Of a stretch of 64,000 bases of DNA, positions 33,660-46,024 are shown piece after piece. Made by a program: the position numbers and the translations under genes. The stretch spans positions 539,335-603,334 of the forward strand of contig OX155954.1 of NCBI GenBank assembly GCA_944548615.1. Reading direction: 5' to 3'. The DNA is from Micropterix aruncella. Lineage: Eukaryota > Arthropoda > Insecta > Lepidoptera > Micropterigidae. The notes under the pieces were generated by a model, which saw nothing but the letters and a program-made list of their open reading frames with translations, ran no database searches and was not told the origin of the DNA. Within the stretch, counting starts at the first letter, position 1. Every line of letters starts with the position of its first letter.

Positions 33660-33800
33660 TTTTTTTATTTATTTTGTTTATTTTATAAAATTATCCAAAA
33701 CAATACAATTGATTTTTGCGAAGCAGATAAGATTGCATTTGTGTGGATTTTATCCCCCCACCAGATTGTATATCTGTTCTGGGGTGATAGTATTTAAGAC
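33660..33800 (-). repeat. Interspersed repeat shared with 4431-4600
   Basis: The reverse complement carries CACCCCAGAACAGA, GGGATAAAATCC and CTGCTTCGCAAA in the same order as 4431-4600. Confidence 0.55.
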
Positions 33801-33849
33801 TTCACTTTAATCATAGTGACTTCACTTTCTTTCTTTTTTTTTTTTTCTT

Positions 33850-34550
33850 AATCTCAATCAATCAATTGTTTCTAAAGCTTCCAAAGCTTTAGTTTTGTCA
33901 TGAGGAGTGCAGCTTGCTTTCACCGTGCTAAAACTTTCAAGATCCTTTACTGCACTTTTGTCAGAAGCATCTTGGAATATGCATCTCAGGTATGGAACCC
34001 TTGTTATGATAAATATATAAATAGAATCGAGCGCATTCAAATGAAGTTCAGCTCATCTAACTATTTCAATTTATGCAAGAAATTTCATATCCTCGCGACG
34101 TGAAACCGCGGACTTGACCTTTTTGCTAAAAATCACCTCCAATAATATTAACTGTCCCGACTTACTAAATAAAATTAATCTCCGTGTTCCTTCCAAACTC
34201 AATATATATAACCCTGCTCTTCATGTTCCTTATTCTGGTACCAACTATAGGCAAAATTCATTTCTGTGGCGAACAAGTGACAATTTCAATGATTTGATTA
34301 AACTATTTGACTTTGATCTATTCTGTACGAGTATTAACTCAGCTAGGCAGCGGCTGAACAGTGAACTCTTTCTTTAGCTTTAATTTTTGAATATTTTTTG
34401 ATGTATTTTTAAACGATAGCTTTAATTGAAAGGTCACATATGTTTCTACAACGTTACTTAAACTTGAAAACCTTTATTTGGCTCTCTGTTATACTACTCC
34501 GTCTTTTTGTTAAATTATAATTAGTTGTTGGTTTTCCTAAAAATAAATAA
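33850..34550 (+). pseudogene. LINE ORF2 C-terminal third, frameshifted
   Basis: Two frames together give a LINE thumb region and C-terminus: first KILYCTFVRSILEYASQVWN and INRIERIQMKF (33900-34103), then LTFLLKITSNNINCPDLLNK, FLWRTSDNFNDL and ARQRLNSELFL (34114-34377). A frameshift lies near 34095. The 3' end is an AAAT-repeat tail near 34543-34560. It is 5'-truncated and dead. Confidence 0.75.
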
Positions 34551-34811
34551 ATAAATAATATAAGTAAGCACAGATATATACCGCACAGGCGTATACCTAG
34601 TGGGGTGATGTAATCCTGACAAGTTAATGCCCTTTCGCGATTTTCTTCATATGTATTCTTTTAAAATGTGTTAAAAAAATGAACGCAATCTTTTTTATGT
34701 AACTATAAAAAATAGGATAAATAAATAAATAAATAAATAAATATGTCACGGTAAGTATATTTAAGCGCTTTATGTATATAAAGCACGCTTTATAGCACGG
34801 TAAGTATATAA

Positions 34812-34855
34812 AGAGATTTATGTCGCCCACTCTAAAGTGGGCGACATAAATCTCT
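34812..34855. repeat. Perfect inverted repeat, 20 bp arms, 4-base loop
   Basis: Left arm AGAGATTTATGTCGCCCACT, loop CTAA, right arm its exact reverse complement. No transposon ends or TA flank clearly belong to it. Confidence 0.95.
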
Positions 34856-35949
34856 GCTATCTGCGTTTATAATTATACGAATTTCTTACTTTTGTAAAAT
34901 AACTATCTGGGATTTGTGCAGTCAAATCAGTTTCCCCAACAGATTAAACCATATCCAAATCCAGACCTAAAACACTATAGGACACCGTTTCAGTTAAACT
35001 ATCGTCCAAAATAGCATAGCACGCACTAGAAAGTTTGCCACCGTTTGGCCAAGTAGAATATTTTTTCAAACAGTTGGCGTAGGTTCCCGAAATGTTTTTA
35101 GACATCATTTATCAACATCAGAATAATATTATTCGCTTTATCAGACAATATCGCTGACAGCTCACGGATAATCTGTTATTGATTACCAAAACAGTTTGTT
35201 TGAAGGGGACATTTTCGTTATACCGTTATGTGTACAGCCCCGAAATAGTTGCAAGTCTCTAAGGCTAGATGAAGTAGGAATTTTGACTTTATATTGTCAA
35301 CTAGTTGTGTCCAGTAGTTTCACCTGCCGTTTAATTTAAAAGGAATTGGAAAACATATAAATAATTTACAGTACTTCAGCCTAGACAATATTTTAGATAT
35401 TTTCTAGTGGTAATAGTATAATATATTGGTTTTCGCTGCAAACTGATCTACATAGATAAGGCAGGCACAGTTCGGCTCTTCTCGGTAATGTTAGGTTCTC
35501 TGCGGACGGGCGCCCTCGGCCCCCGACTCACCGCATCACACTGCCCGCCCGCGCTATTACTTCGTTTTCGCTTAGCGTTCTTTTTGTTTGGCTACTAATT
35601 ATCGTCACGTGATATTAAATAGCCTAAAACCTTTCTCAAGAATTGAGCTATCAAATACAGAATTTTTGATATCCGGCTGGTAACTCCAGAGATTAACGCG
35701 TTCAAAGAAAAAAACAATCAAACTCTTCAGCTTCATTATTAGTATAGATTTGTGAGTTCTTTAACCACATAAACGAATCCACTAACATTGATTACATATG
35801 ATATTATATTGCTCAGCGTCGTACTACAATTTGGCAACTAGGATTTAACTACAAAATACGCGTAGATGGCATTCGAAGTTCCAAAAATTGATTAATCTTT
35901 TCATATTATGTTCAATATGAGATCGTTCATGATTAACAGTATGGCGGCG
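34856..35949. other. Unassigned; GC-rich island at 35490-35570
   Basis: Mainly AT-rich. 35490-35570 is strongly GC-rich (GGGCGCCCTCGGCCCCCGAC). No ORF or known element. Confidence 0.35.
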
Positions 35950-36022
35950 TCTACCGAATCTATCGCCGATCCTGGCTGTTCAACCGGTATCGAGCGCATT
36001 GGGCGTTTCAAAAGCGTCCGTG
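35950..36022 (+). mobile_element. GCR repeat, internal fragment
   Basis: ACCGAATCTATCGCCGATCC, then GGCTGTTCAACCGGTATCG and GCGTTTCAAAAGCG align with the middle of copy 3 (15637-15722). Confidence 0.6.
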
Positions 36023-36342
36023 ATATGCATATATTAATTAGTCATTCTATGAGAATTGCGTTTGTTGTCTTCTTAAAGGTGTTTACTTTTATTGAAATAT
36101 GACATAATCACCTTTCAAAATGCATACACTCGTATATTTCCACCACTTCATACTATTACTTAAACATTCCTCTTCAAGTTTTAGTACTACCGTTCTCTAC
36201 CGTTCTCTACTAAGTCTACCGTTCAGATTGTTGGATCAATTCCAAAATAAACCTTCCCGTTCTATCAAACGCTGGAAATCTTAAATGGCCAGAGTGCATT
36301 TCAAGATCATTCCAACAAGCCCAAACACGGCTCCGATACTTT

Positions 36343-36380
36343 GTTTCGCTGTGCAGTTCATATGAACTGCATAGCGAAAC
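36343..36380. repeat. Near-perfect 38 bp palindrome
   Basis: GTTTCGCTGTGCAGTTCAT followed at once by its reverse complement with one mismatch. No loop. Element unknown. Confidence 0.9.
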
Positions 36381-36439
36381 TATCCATCCATCCATCATCA
36401 GATCCATAGGAGCCCCATCATCGGATCAGCTCGATGAAA

Positions 36440-37075
36440 GAATATTTCAGCAAGGCAAGGGTAATGACTATGTATTCGGCGTTCATATACCAGTGTTTAA
36501 TGTATGCTAGACAGGACCTAGCAGAAACACCAACTAATGCATTCACTCGCATCATACCCGCGGTAGCTTCCTTTTATGCGTACCCCGAATACGACTAGCA
36601 AAAGTACAGAAAAGCTACTTGTACCTTAGCATTAAATTCTATAATCTACTCCCTACAAAATTTAAACAGCTGGAAGACATAAAATAAAAAAAAACATCAT
36701 CATATAAAATTAAAAAAAAACATCAAGGGGATGCTAATAGGCCACCCTTTCTATAATCTGGCCGAATTTGAGGGCCATGATTTTTCAAATATTGTGCCCA
36801 TTTAAATTACTAAAAAAAGTAGAGCCTTATTTTCTGATTATTTTATATGGTCTTATATCTGTACTTTTAGTTTAAAATGCATAACGTAGATTTAATTTGA
36901 TTGTTTAACATTTTACTCTCGAATTTGAACATTTTACATTTGAATATTACGATGAATAATTTTACTACTTACTACAAATATTAGGCTTCTATTTTGATTA
37001 TTTATATTTATAGTTTGACAATCTAGTAGTTAATCCTTAACTACCTATGTATGTTCAGTAAAGAGTAGTAACGAA
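36440..37075 (+). pseudogene. LINE family K 3' end, inverted relative to the 13.4 and 27.3 kb copies
   Basis: Contains the C-terminus (LMYARQ, then HSHHTRGS in broken frame), the 3' UTR (36700-36960) and the further block 36965-37075 that joins the SINE tail. The frame has stops, so it is dead. Confidence 0.7.
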
Positions 37076-37077
37076 AC

Positions 37078-37165
37078 TTACTACCTAACCCAATTTTTTT
37101 GACACGTCCAAGAGCGGTCTTTAGCCGTCAATTGGACACGACGAAAATGTAATATAATGCAATTA
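37078..37165 (-). mobile_element. tRNA-derived SINE, 3' fragment
   Basis: The reverse complement of 27100-27190, including GACACGTCCAAGAGCGGTC and the CTAACCCAA end. The tRNA head is missing. Confidence 0.7.
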
Positions 37166-38694
37166 TTGTATTTTCATCAGAACTACACACAATTGCCAAA
37201 TTTCATATTGATGCAACAATCAGAAGTAGTTGAAATTCGGTTTGAAAAATCCCGTTATATTTAATAGATTCGTACATACAGGTCAAACTAATAAAAGCGT
37301 CTTAACTCCTAGAGCGCCGCCGTCACATACGCTGTGCCAGACGATTTTTGTCCCTCGGCGCCGGCGTCACACCGTCTGTGACAGCAGATGCGGCGCTGAT
37401 TTTTATTTTTATTCTACCTAATGGTTTACTACCAGCGTAATAAATTTAAGTACAGCCGCTTGCCAATAAAACTAGCAACCGAAAGAAATATCGCAGTTTA
37501 CAAAATATCATTTTTGAGATGCCTAAACCGACCCTGAAATGCGTATAACATAATTTCTTCGGACGGCAACGTTTAAAGACGTTCCTAGAGTATCTGTATA
37601 AGTGATTTGTGTTGTGGATACCAGAAATAATGTAAGTAGATGTTGTTTTAATATTATTTAAATATATTATTATCATATATAAACCTTCAATTCTCCGAAA
37701 TAGGAAGTAACAATAGGTATTATTCGCGATTCAATGCCGGTTCCTTGGAACAGTTAACACGAGCAAGCCGTTTATTGAGTAAAATCTCGTATTTTTTCAA
37801 ATAATGTATAATAAATTATATATCATGTTATTAGAAATTTAGTCTAGATTACATATACTTAAATTAATCTGACGTTTCACAAGTAATTTCCTGGAAAACT
37901 TTAACTTACTGTAGCAACGCCCAAACACATCGCGACTATAGAGGATGTTTTATATTTGTTACATAATGATTACAAGAAAGTTTTTTTTAATTTATTTTTT
38001 TAACGAAAGATTTTTTAACATAAAAAAGTGAGTTTATGTGAGTTTTAACATAAAAAAGTTTAACATAAAAAAGTGAGCTATACTTTTTTTTTAATTCAGA
38101 CTTTGTTTCCCAGGATATTCAATTTCCGAGGATATATATTTTTTTTATTATTTCCTTTTCTTTGTAACAAAAGTCTACGAAAAATAACCTGCACACGATT
38201 TTTAACAGTTTTTTAAGTACATAAACAAAAAGTATTTGATAAAATATAAAAAAAATGGAGTATACATTTTTTTAAGTTTTTAACTATAGTTTTATGTATA
38301 GAATCAAGCTTACTTCTTTTACTCTCCAATAAATACTAAACTTGTATCTTCATTTTTGAGTCTTAAAATTCCTTGATGTCATAGATTTTTGATTTGAGAA
38401 TTCCAAAGAGAGATTAGAGGTACAGTATTGTATAGGCAATTTCGGCGAGCAAGGATCTGCGGCAATTCGTAAAGTCCGTATTTATGATTTTGACATGTAA
38501 CGGTATCGCCAGCGTTAACCACCAGACCACGCGTTTCCAAACTGTTAAAGTAATGTACAAAAAAAGAGACATGGACATACATACTATCTTATATGCAGAA
38601 TGTTTAAAAATAAACATTAGTATAGAGGAAAAAACATAGCTCTATGCATATAAATGTGCTAGCATATCCGAAATGAGGCGAAGTCGCACAACCA
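37166..38694. other. Unassigned; small GC-rich duplication at 37310-37395
   Basis: GCGCCGCCGTCACATACGCTG and GCGCCGGCGTCACACCGTCTG form a degenerate tandem pair at 37310-37395. The rest is AT-rich with no support for a gene. Confidence 0.4.
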
Positions 38695-38995
38695 ACTAGA
38701 CCTATAAGGTCTGTATCTGGCAGTGCTGGAAATATATCTTTGAAATACATTGGTAAATCATTTACATAAACTAAAAATAGAATATGGCCCAAAATTGAAC
38801 CCTGCGGGACACCAAATTTATTAATTAAAGCAATCGAACAGTGTTTCGTAATGTTTTGATTTTGACAATGTGTAATTTCCACGATTAAAGTTCTATTTTT
38901 CAAATATGAATCAAACCATTTTAAGCAGTCCTCTCTAACTCCATAATGATTTAGTTTGTTTAGTAAAATATCACGTCCAACGCAATCAAGTCGCC
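38695..38995 (-). pseudogene. LINE reverse transcriptase fragment (GVPQGSILG)
   Basis: The minus strand reads DCVGRDILLNKLNHYGVRED, CLKWFDSYLKNRTLI, then FGVPQGSILGHILFLVYVND. These are reverse-transcriptase boxes A-distal to B of a Jockey/CR1-like LINE. The catalytic FADD box is replaced by degraded sequence, so it is a remnant cut at both ends. Confidence 0.78.
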
Positions 38996-40959
38996 TAGAT
39001 AACCATAGTCAAAATAGTCGCCTGGATAACCATGTCAATGAGTCTCGGAAGGGTATAAAAGAATTTTGGTTACGAATATATTCTATTAGTTAGAAGGTAT
39101 TGTCTATTTTCGTCTACAATCAGGTCGCTTTAAATATAATATGTAAGTATAAGTTACTGCTTTTTGTGGGTAATTTTTATATTTTCATTATCAATGGTGC
39201 TTTATAATTCTATAATCCTAATACTAGCAGTCCTACTTGTCAATGTTTCATAAATAATAACCCCCTTAAAATGTTGTAGGTATTCAAACACCCGACATGT
39301 ATTTTATTATTTTAACTATAGAATATTGTATTGTCATCGGAACTTTTTATGTATGTAAAATTTAAAAATAATTGGTTATGTAAAAGTTCGTCAAAATCGA
39401 GTTACAAAAGTAGACCTACCTTCTGTCATCGACTGAGAAACAAATGAAGTTCAATTAAAGCCATAAATAGTAAATACAACATTTTTGTACATATTATTGT
39501 TTTTGCTACGGACAATAACGAATAAATAATTGTTTTTACACCAAATCAAATAATGAACTCGATAATATACTTGAGATCATAGTTTTAAATTATAATATGA
39601 ATATTTTAAAATAACTTTATTTATAATTCTAAAACTACTAACCATAAGTTAAAAAGTAATGTTTATAGTATCCATGCAATTTCTAGGACTTTCATTTGCC
39701 AGCGGTCAGTGGAATTATTTGGGAATAAATGTTTTCTTTAATAAATTTTACATGACATAAATCACGATGTTATTTGTTGCTCTTGATCTCTTTCAGACTT
39801 TTAAGCTAAATTTTATATGGACATTATTTCTGAGTTGCCGAATATTTCGTGTCATCTCAGAAAGTCAACCTGGTGAGTTATAATTGTAAGGTATGTTGAC
39901 ATTTTTGAATGTAAACTTTATCTTTATTATTGGTACTTAACTATCACTATCAAACAATCGTCATTGAGTGACCTGTCTTATATTCGTATAGTAAAATAAA
40001 TCTAAAACGGTAACAGTAAGTTGTATTTTTGTTATCTACTTAATCAAGATAAGAATTATTATAAAATTATGAAATAACTAAATCTCAAAATATCACGACA
40101 ATAATTACTGGTAAAATATTTTGTTTACAATGATGAAAAATAATAATCAGTAGACTAATAATACGCTAGTGTTCGTAAATATAGATGAGTACAATAAGTA
40201 ACCCTAATGAAAATTTATTTCTTAAAACGTTGACAATGATTCTAATACGTTAACGCAAGTCCAAATGTGACACGGTGTCTAATTAAAAAGGACAAATTTA
40301 AAAGAAATGAATGACGAAGTAAGAGTTGTTGCAGATTAAAGTTTTGGAAACAGAGTACAGACCCTTGGTCCCAACGCAGGGATATCGATGCTTCGACCTT
40401 CATAGGGCTTCGTCATTGTATCGGTCGGTCGCGTGGGAAGTGACAAACAGATGTTAGACATTACGATTCGACTTGAGTAACCTAAAAAAAGGAGTGGCCT
40501 TTTGAATCGCCTTTTGCAGGTATATTATAGTCAGTTACTAGAAGCATGGCTACTAATAAATTAGGCGCTAAAATATGAACGATGTGATTCTTTTACACCT
40601 GTTTTATTTATTTACGAATGATGGTTTTACACAAAATGTGGGATAGTTGCAATCTATAAGTAAAAAAGTACCTACCCAGGAAGTACCTAGGTACAAATTT
40701 TTTAATTAATTATACATTTTATACTATATTCCCTTATTAATATTATTATTAATAATTACACTTATATTTTTATTATACTTTAATTTTATTGGAAAACACC
40801 TAGGTATTTTGTTTTCAAAAATTGATGAAATTTTTCGAAAATTATATTTTTATGGCTAATCATAACACACCCTTACTAATTACTTTGAGAAAACTGTTTC
40901 TGGGTAGTGTTTTGTAGCTACCTAGCTATTCAACGAAATTGGTATTAAAAATACGAAAT
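38996..40959. other. Unassigned AT-rich sequence
   Basis: No long ORF, no repeat partner. 40340-40500 is less AT-rich. Nothing supported. Confidence 0.4.
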
Positions 40960-40970
40960 AAATGGGTATA

Positions 40971-43656
40971 TAGTTGGGGATAAAAATGGGTATATAGTTG
41001 GGGATTAACAACCACACATTATTCAATAAATGGTTGTCGACGATAAATTGGAGCTATCTGGAAAAACTGGAAAGCGCCAATGAAGCGTATAATTGGTTTC
41101 ATTTGAAATAAGTAATTGCTTTACTAATTCATTCCCCTTGGTAACAAAAAAAATATACTACAATTCTAAAAATAAATCATATATTCCTAAGGATCTAAAA
41201 CTCAAATGTAAAATAAAAAGAAGATACTATTTCAATAGATACATGAAAAATAACATTACAACAAAAATATTTTTAGTAACAATGAACAAAAAATTAAAAA
41301 AGGAAATTAAAAATGCGAAAAAGGAATACTATTCAAAATTAATAAAATCAGCAACAAATAAAGTTAAAAAATCATGGCAAATTATAAATAATGAACTCAA
41401 CAGAAAGAAAAGACTGATTGATAAGAAAATAACACTGAATGTTAATGGAAATTATTTTGATAAATCATCAGAGGTGACTGAAATATTTAATACTTACTTC
41501 AGGTCAAAACCTGTAGAATTGGCATCTCAAATTCCACTGCCTACACAGTCGGCCTACCAAAAATATTGCAAAAATACTAAAGTGGATGAATCCATATATA
41601 TGTACCCCACGACCAATCAAGAAATAGAAAAATGTATTGACTCTCTAAAGAATAAAAAATCAACTGGTCTCGATGACATACCTGTTAGCGTAATTAAAAT
41701 CCATAAACTTGTACTGGCACCTTGTCTGACATATCTTTACAATTTAAGCTTTTCAGAGGGAATATTTCCAGATTGTTATAAAATAGCTAAGATTATACCG
41801 ATATATAAAAAGGGAGATCCCACGAGCGTAGAAAATTATCGACCTGTAGCCCTACTGAGTAATTTCTCAAAAATTTTGGAGAAGGTCATCGAAAAACGGC
41901 TAATTGGTTTCCTTGAAAAATTTGGGGTCATTTCAGATAGTCAATATGGATTTCGGACAAAAAAATCTACACAGGATGCCGTATTGTCTGCATGTTTCAT
42001 GATTGAGAATAGTCGAAACAAGAAGATGTTTTCAGCAGGACTGTTCTGCGATCTAAGCAAAGCATTCGACTGTATTAATATTAATACCTTGGTAGATAAG
42101 CTATACCATTATGGAATTAGAGGAGTGGCTAATTCACTCATTAAATCGTACCTACAAAACAGGCAGCAAGTGGTGGAGATTAAAATAATTGATGGAATTG
42201 AGGAAAAGGCTGAGCAATCGAGATGTGAAATAATAAACATCGGTGTGCCCCAGGGCTCAATATTAGGACCTCTCCTCTTCAATCTCTATTGTAACGATTT
42301 AGCAACTAACATAACTTGTGCCAAAACTGTCCAATTTGCAGATGACACCACGTGTATTTTTGAAAGTGATTGTAGAACAAAAATGGAGGAATTAATAAAC
42401 AAAACACTTTTTGAAGTCAATGATTGGTTTAGAGCGAACCAGATGTCGCTAAATTTAAGCAAAACAGTGCTGATAAACTTCTCAAACAAAAAAGAAAAAC
42501 AGTTAGCGTTAAATTATTCTATCGAGATTGCCAAGTCGACTAAATTTCTAGGAATTTACATCGATGAAAATATGTCATGGAAAACCCATATAGACCAGCT
42601 TAAGTCAAAATTATGTTCAGCTTGCTATGCGGTATCCAGATTAAGAAAAATATTGGACGAAAAGGAAATTGTGAGAGCATACTATTCTCTGGTTGAATCC
42701 CACTTGAGATATGGGATTTTATTGTGGGCAAATGCCACTGATATTAAAGAGGTATTCATTTTACAAAAAAGGGCCGTGAGAGCAATACGCGGATTAAATA
42801 GAAGAGAATCTTGCAAACCACTATTTCTTGAACTAAAGATCCCCACCGTTTATACCATATTTATTCACGAAAGCCTGTGCGAATTCTATAAAAATAAAGG
42901 AAAGCACCAAACTCTTGCCCACATACATTCCCACAATACAAGGCACAAATCGATGTATACTCATAATTCTATACCTGCAACATCCCAATTTCAAAGGACA
43001 ACTCAATACAGAAGCATAACATTTTATAACAGGTTACCAGATGAATTAAAAAATATACAAACATATACACTATTCAAAAAACTTACCAAGGAATTTTTAC
43101 TGCAAAAATGTTTATATGGCACGGACTTTTAAAATTTTATATTCACAATTGACTACTTGTTTATTTTATTTATTTTTTATTTTTTTTTTAACTTCCATTT
43201 TAATCCTATTCTTCAGAATAGTGTTCACACTTCATTTTATAGACAATTTACTTACTGATTATGTAACATGATTTAGGAATTATTGCTTTTATTTTTATAT
43301 TTTTACTCTGATTATTATTTGATGCTTTCCAAATTGGACTCCTTGATTATTATTATTATTATTGTTTTTTTTATTTAAAGATTTATACTTTTTTATTTTT
43401 TTATTTTTGGATTTGGTATTTCTATTTTTGATATTTCTAAATGATCTTTTTAATATTTAGACAATGTAATGGTTGATTTTGTATAGTTTATTGATTTTCA
43501 GATTTCTAACTTGATTTAATTTTATTTTTGCCAGATATATGATATGTTTAAAATATGAATATTATAAAAAATGTATTTATTAATTGTAAGTTCTATACCC
43601 TTACCGGGTTTTTGGGAATAAATAAACTTTGAACTTTGAACTTTGAACTTTGAACT
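40971..43656 (+). mobile_element. CR1/Daphne-like LINE, 5'-truncated but with a long ORF
   Basis: Runs from the linker upstream of the reverse transcriptase to a tail of ACTTTGA heptamers (43628-43655). Upstream, in another frame, NNHTLFNKWLSTINWSYLEK is the usual pre-RT segment, so coding started before 41093 and a frameshift lies near 41100. Just before the 5' joint is a 24 bp tandem duplication of AAATGGGTATATAGTTGGGG (40960-41005). Related copies: 28024-28867 and 45805-46024. Confidence 0.9.
41093..43132 (+). CDS. LINE ORF2 (reverse transcriptase part), 679 codons
   Basis: A non-LTR reverse transcriptase without internal stops. The start is a TTG right after a TAA (41090) and is not a true start; the real protein began upstream in another frame. 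The basic N-terminal third (to ~190) is the pre-RT linker. RT boxes: YRPVALLSNFSKILE (249-263), D320 in FCDLSKAFD, GVPQGS (384-389), FADD (415-418) and FLGIYIDENMSWKTHI near 513. The C-terminus has HIHSHNTRHKSMYTHN and FYNRLPDELKNIQTY, as in 28127-28414. The endonuclease is absent. AT-rich codons match the local DNA. Clade CR1/Daphne is my reading; Jockey is possible. Confidence 0.9.
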   Translation: MVSFEISNCFTNSFPLVTKKIYYNSKNKSYIPKDLKLKCKIKRRYYFNRYMKNNITTKIFLVTMNKKLKKEIKNAKKEYYSKLIKSATNKVKKSWQIINNELNRKKRLIDKKITLNVNGNYFDKSSEVTEIFNTYFRSKPVELASQIPLPTQSAYQKYCKNTKVDESIYMYPTTNQEIEKCIDSLKNKKSTGLDDIPVSVIKIHKLVLAPCLTYLYNLSFSEGIFPDCYKIAKIIPIYKKGDPTSVENYRPVALLSNFSKILEKVIEKRLIGFLEKFGVISDSQYGFRTKKSTQDAVLSACFMIENSRNKKMFSAGLFCDLSKAFDCININTLVDKLYHYGIRGVANSLIKSYLQNRQQVVEIKIIDGIEEKAEQSRCEIINIGVPQGSILGPLLFNLYCNDLATNITCAKTVQFADDTTCIFESDCRTKMEELINKTLFEVNDWFRANQMSLNLSKTVLINFSNKKEKQLALNYSIEIAKSTKFLGIYIDENMSWKTHIDQLKSKLCSACYAVSRLRKILDEKEIVRAYYSLVESHLRYGILLWANATDIKEVFILQKRAVRAIRGLNRRESCKPLFLELKIPTVYTIFIHESLCEFYKNKGKHQTLAHIHSHNTRHKSMYTHNSIPATSQFQRTTQYRSITFYNRLPDELKNIQTYTLFKKLTKEFLLQKCLYGTDF

Positions 43657-44369
43657 AAAAAGGGATTTTACTAGGTAGATTACCTAGTAAAACTTTGTCT
43701 TGGTAGCCGTTATGTTTAGTTTCAAGATTTCAGAGGCATTTCAGAGAGTCTAACTAAAATAATATATCGATCGTTTACACACATCCTATGTTTTGAGTCA
43801 CGTAAACTCCGCCGGAAAAAGTAAAACCAAAAATATTGACAAATTGAAATTAATATTACACTACTTATTAGTACTATAATGTTATACGATTTTATTTTTA
43901 TTCTAAAGAGAATTTATTTAGCTTTCTGATAATTTAAAAAAAAGTGAAAAAATATGCTCAAACAATTAATTGTGGGTGTTTTATTTACGTTCGGGAGAAA
44001 ATGACACTCGTTTGAATAAATCATTATTCTGATCAAACGACCTTGGCTATCACTGTGAAATTTTGATAAATAGGTTAACAAGTAAATAAGTTAGGCAATT
44101 CATTGATAGATATTTAGTAGTTTTGATCGATATGATGGTAATATGGAAAATACTTAGTATAAACACAGCGCGGCGCTCGCCCTTCTTTTCAAAACAGGCT
44201 GGCGCGGGGCGTATAATAGCTTTTTGGAGGGCCGGCGGCTGAAAGGTTAATAAAGAACCCATTATCCTTAATATTAAAGCGGATTTCATTTCCAATAACC
44301 GAAGTACTCACCACTGGTTACGACGAAAAAAAGACTCGCTAAAGCACTATTCCTTTCAAATGATCAGGA
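43657..44369. other. Unassigned AT-rich sequence
   Basis: The minus-strand ORF 44050-44295 has no known motif. Nothing else seen. Confidence 0.4.
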
Positions 44370-45077
44370 ATAATGACTCAATTTTCTTCTTACATCTACC
44401 AAAATATTATGTAAGCTCGTAGACACCTAACAGAAGCTCCGGTGAATAGTGATTTTCATCATCACGATACGAGGAATAAATCCAATCTCCACATAAACCG
44501 ACAGCGACTTAGCAAAGTGCGATAAAGTTTTATTCACCAAAATTTGTCCTTCTATAATACGATTCCAGAGTAAATGAAAAGCCTTGGAGAGGACCAATTT
44601 AAAAAGATAATTATACATAATTTGGTAAGAAACCCAATTTATGATATAAGGGAGTTTGAAAATTCTGAGTTTATTTTCCATGTTGATGATTAATGAAATG
44701 CGTAAAATTTTAAACATAATGGTATTATGATAGCTGACATTCTAATTTTCATATAATTTATTATACATCTATTCATTTTAAAAAAAATATGAAGGTATAT
44801 TGCTGGATTGACAATAAAATATATATTTTTTGACTATTCTACATAGAATTTGCATTTCTATTTTAATATATTATTCTCCCTGACTCTTAAATCACATTAG
44901 TATATTTTGATTATTTGTATGTAGGTAATATTGAATATAATACTACAGCCATGACAACTATCACGATAGTTATGTTTTTAATAATTATTTTTTTTGCATT
45001 TAATTTTGTGACGCATCCAAGTGTAGGCATGCCTATCTACTGGAGTAGTTGATTGTATTGTATTGTATTGTATTTGG
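44370..45077 (+). pseudogene. Jockey-like LINE J 3' end with TTGTA tail
   Basis: Starts inside the ORF C-terminus (SDFHHHDTRNKSN-like, frame broken by stops), then a 3' UTR, then TTGTA repeats (45055-45075). It is nearly the reverse complement of 60826-61535, and part recurs at 50050-50186. A related element with a similar end is at 57030-57880. Confidence 0.8.
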
Positions 45078-45804
45078 CACCTATTTTTCGAAATGCATGG
45101 TATATGCACAGTATAAAAAATGCAATGAAATATGTGGATTGCATTTATGAAAAATCCCAGGCCTGATAATGAGACACCGTATCAAAGGCTTTAGACAAGT
45201 CATGTAAAAAGATCTCACAAGTGAGCTTTTTCCCTCGACTTGTTCCGAAAGCAATAGCTTTCAGATTTTTTAAATTGGTTTCTCGACCTTGATTTTCTTG
45301 TAATTATAACACGAATCGCAGTACCAACACTGTTAAACGAGGTTTGTCGTCATTAAACGATCAGTCATGCATGCTAATCAATTAAGACGAACCGAGGCGC
45401 TCCAATTAATTTTGATTGCTTTCTAACGATGATGCTATAGTTTCTTTATCCGACTTAGCAACAATTTCATAAGTGAACTGCTAACTGCAAAATGGCAACG
45501 ACTGGCTCTTTATTTTTATTCTACTGGAGACAAAAAATAATGTACTGAAAAATATCCTTATGTAATCACTTTACTATTTTCCATTAAAAAACTTACTAGC
45601 AGATGAGGCCCCTCAAAACAAAACTCACCTTATCCAAACAGAAATTTAGTTACGTATGTAGTTTGGTTCTTAATATATGGGATAGACGCACGTATCACTT
45701 AAAAAGTTCTGTTCAATGAAAAGCTACTATTTTTATTATAGTTTTTCGTCAACGGCAACGTATGTATCTTCAATATTTTTTTATACTATTCGTTAATACT
45801 TGTC
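45078..45804. other. Unassigned
   Basis: AT-rich; no gene or repeat seen. Confidence 0.4.
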
Positions 45805-46024
45805 GTGAATTTGGTATTTCTGTTTTAGATACTTCTGAATTATCATTTTAATATTTAGACAATGTAAAGTTTTAATTTGTATAGTTTATTGAAATTCAGT
45901 TTTCAAAAGTGAATAAATTTTATTTTTTCCAGATATAAGATTTTCCAGATATTTAAAATAAGAATTATGAATAATATACGTATTAATCGTAAGTTCTATC
46001 TATACCCTTGCATAGTTTTCTGGA
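45805..46024 (+). pseudogene. CR1/Daphne-like LINE 3' UTR, old fragment
   Basis: TTGGTATTTCTGTTTTAGAT through GTAAGTTCTATCTATACCC follows 43410-43610 in order but with many changes and no heptamer tail. Confidence 0.7.
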
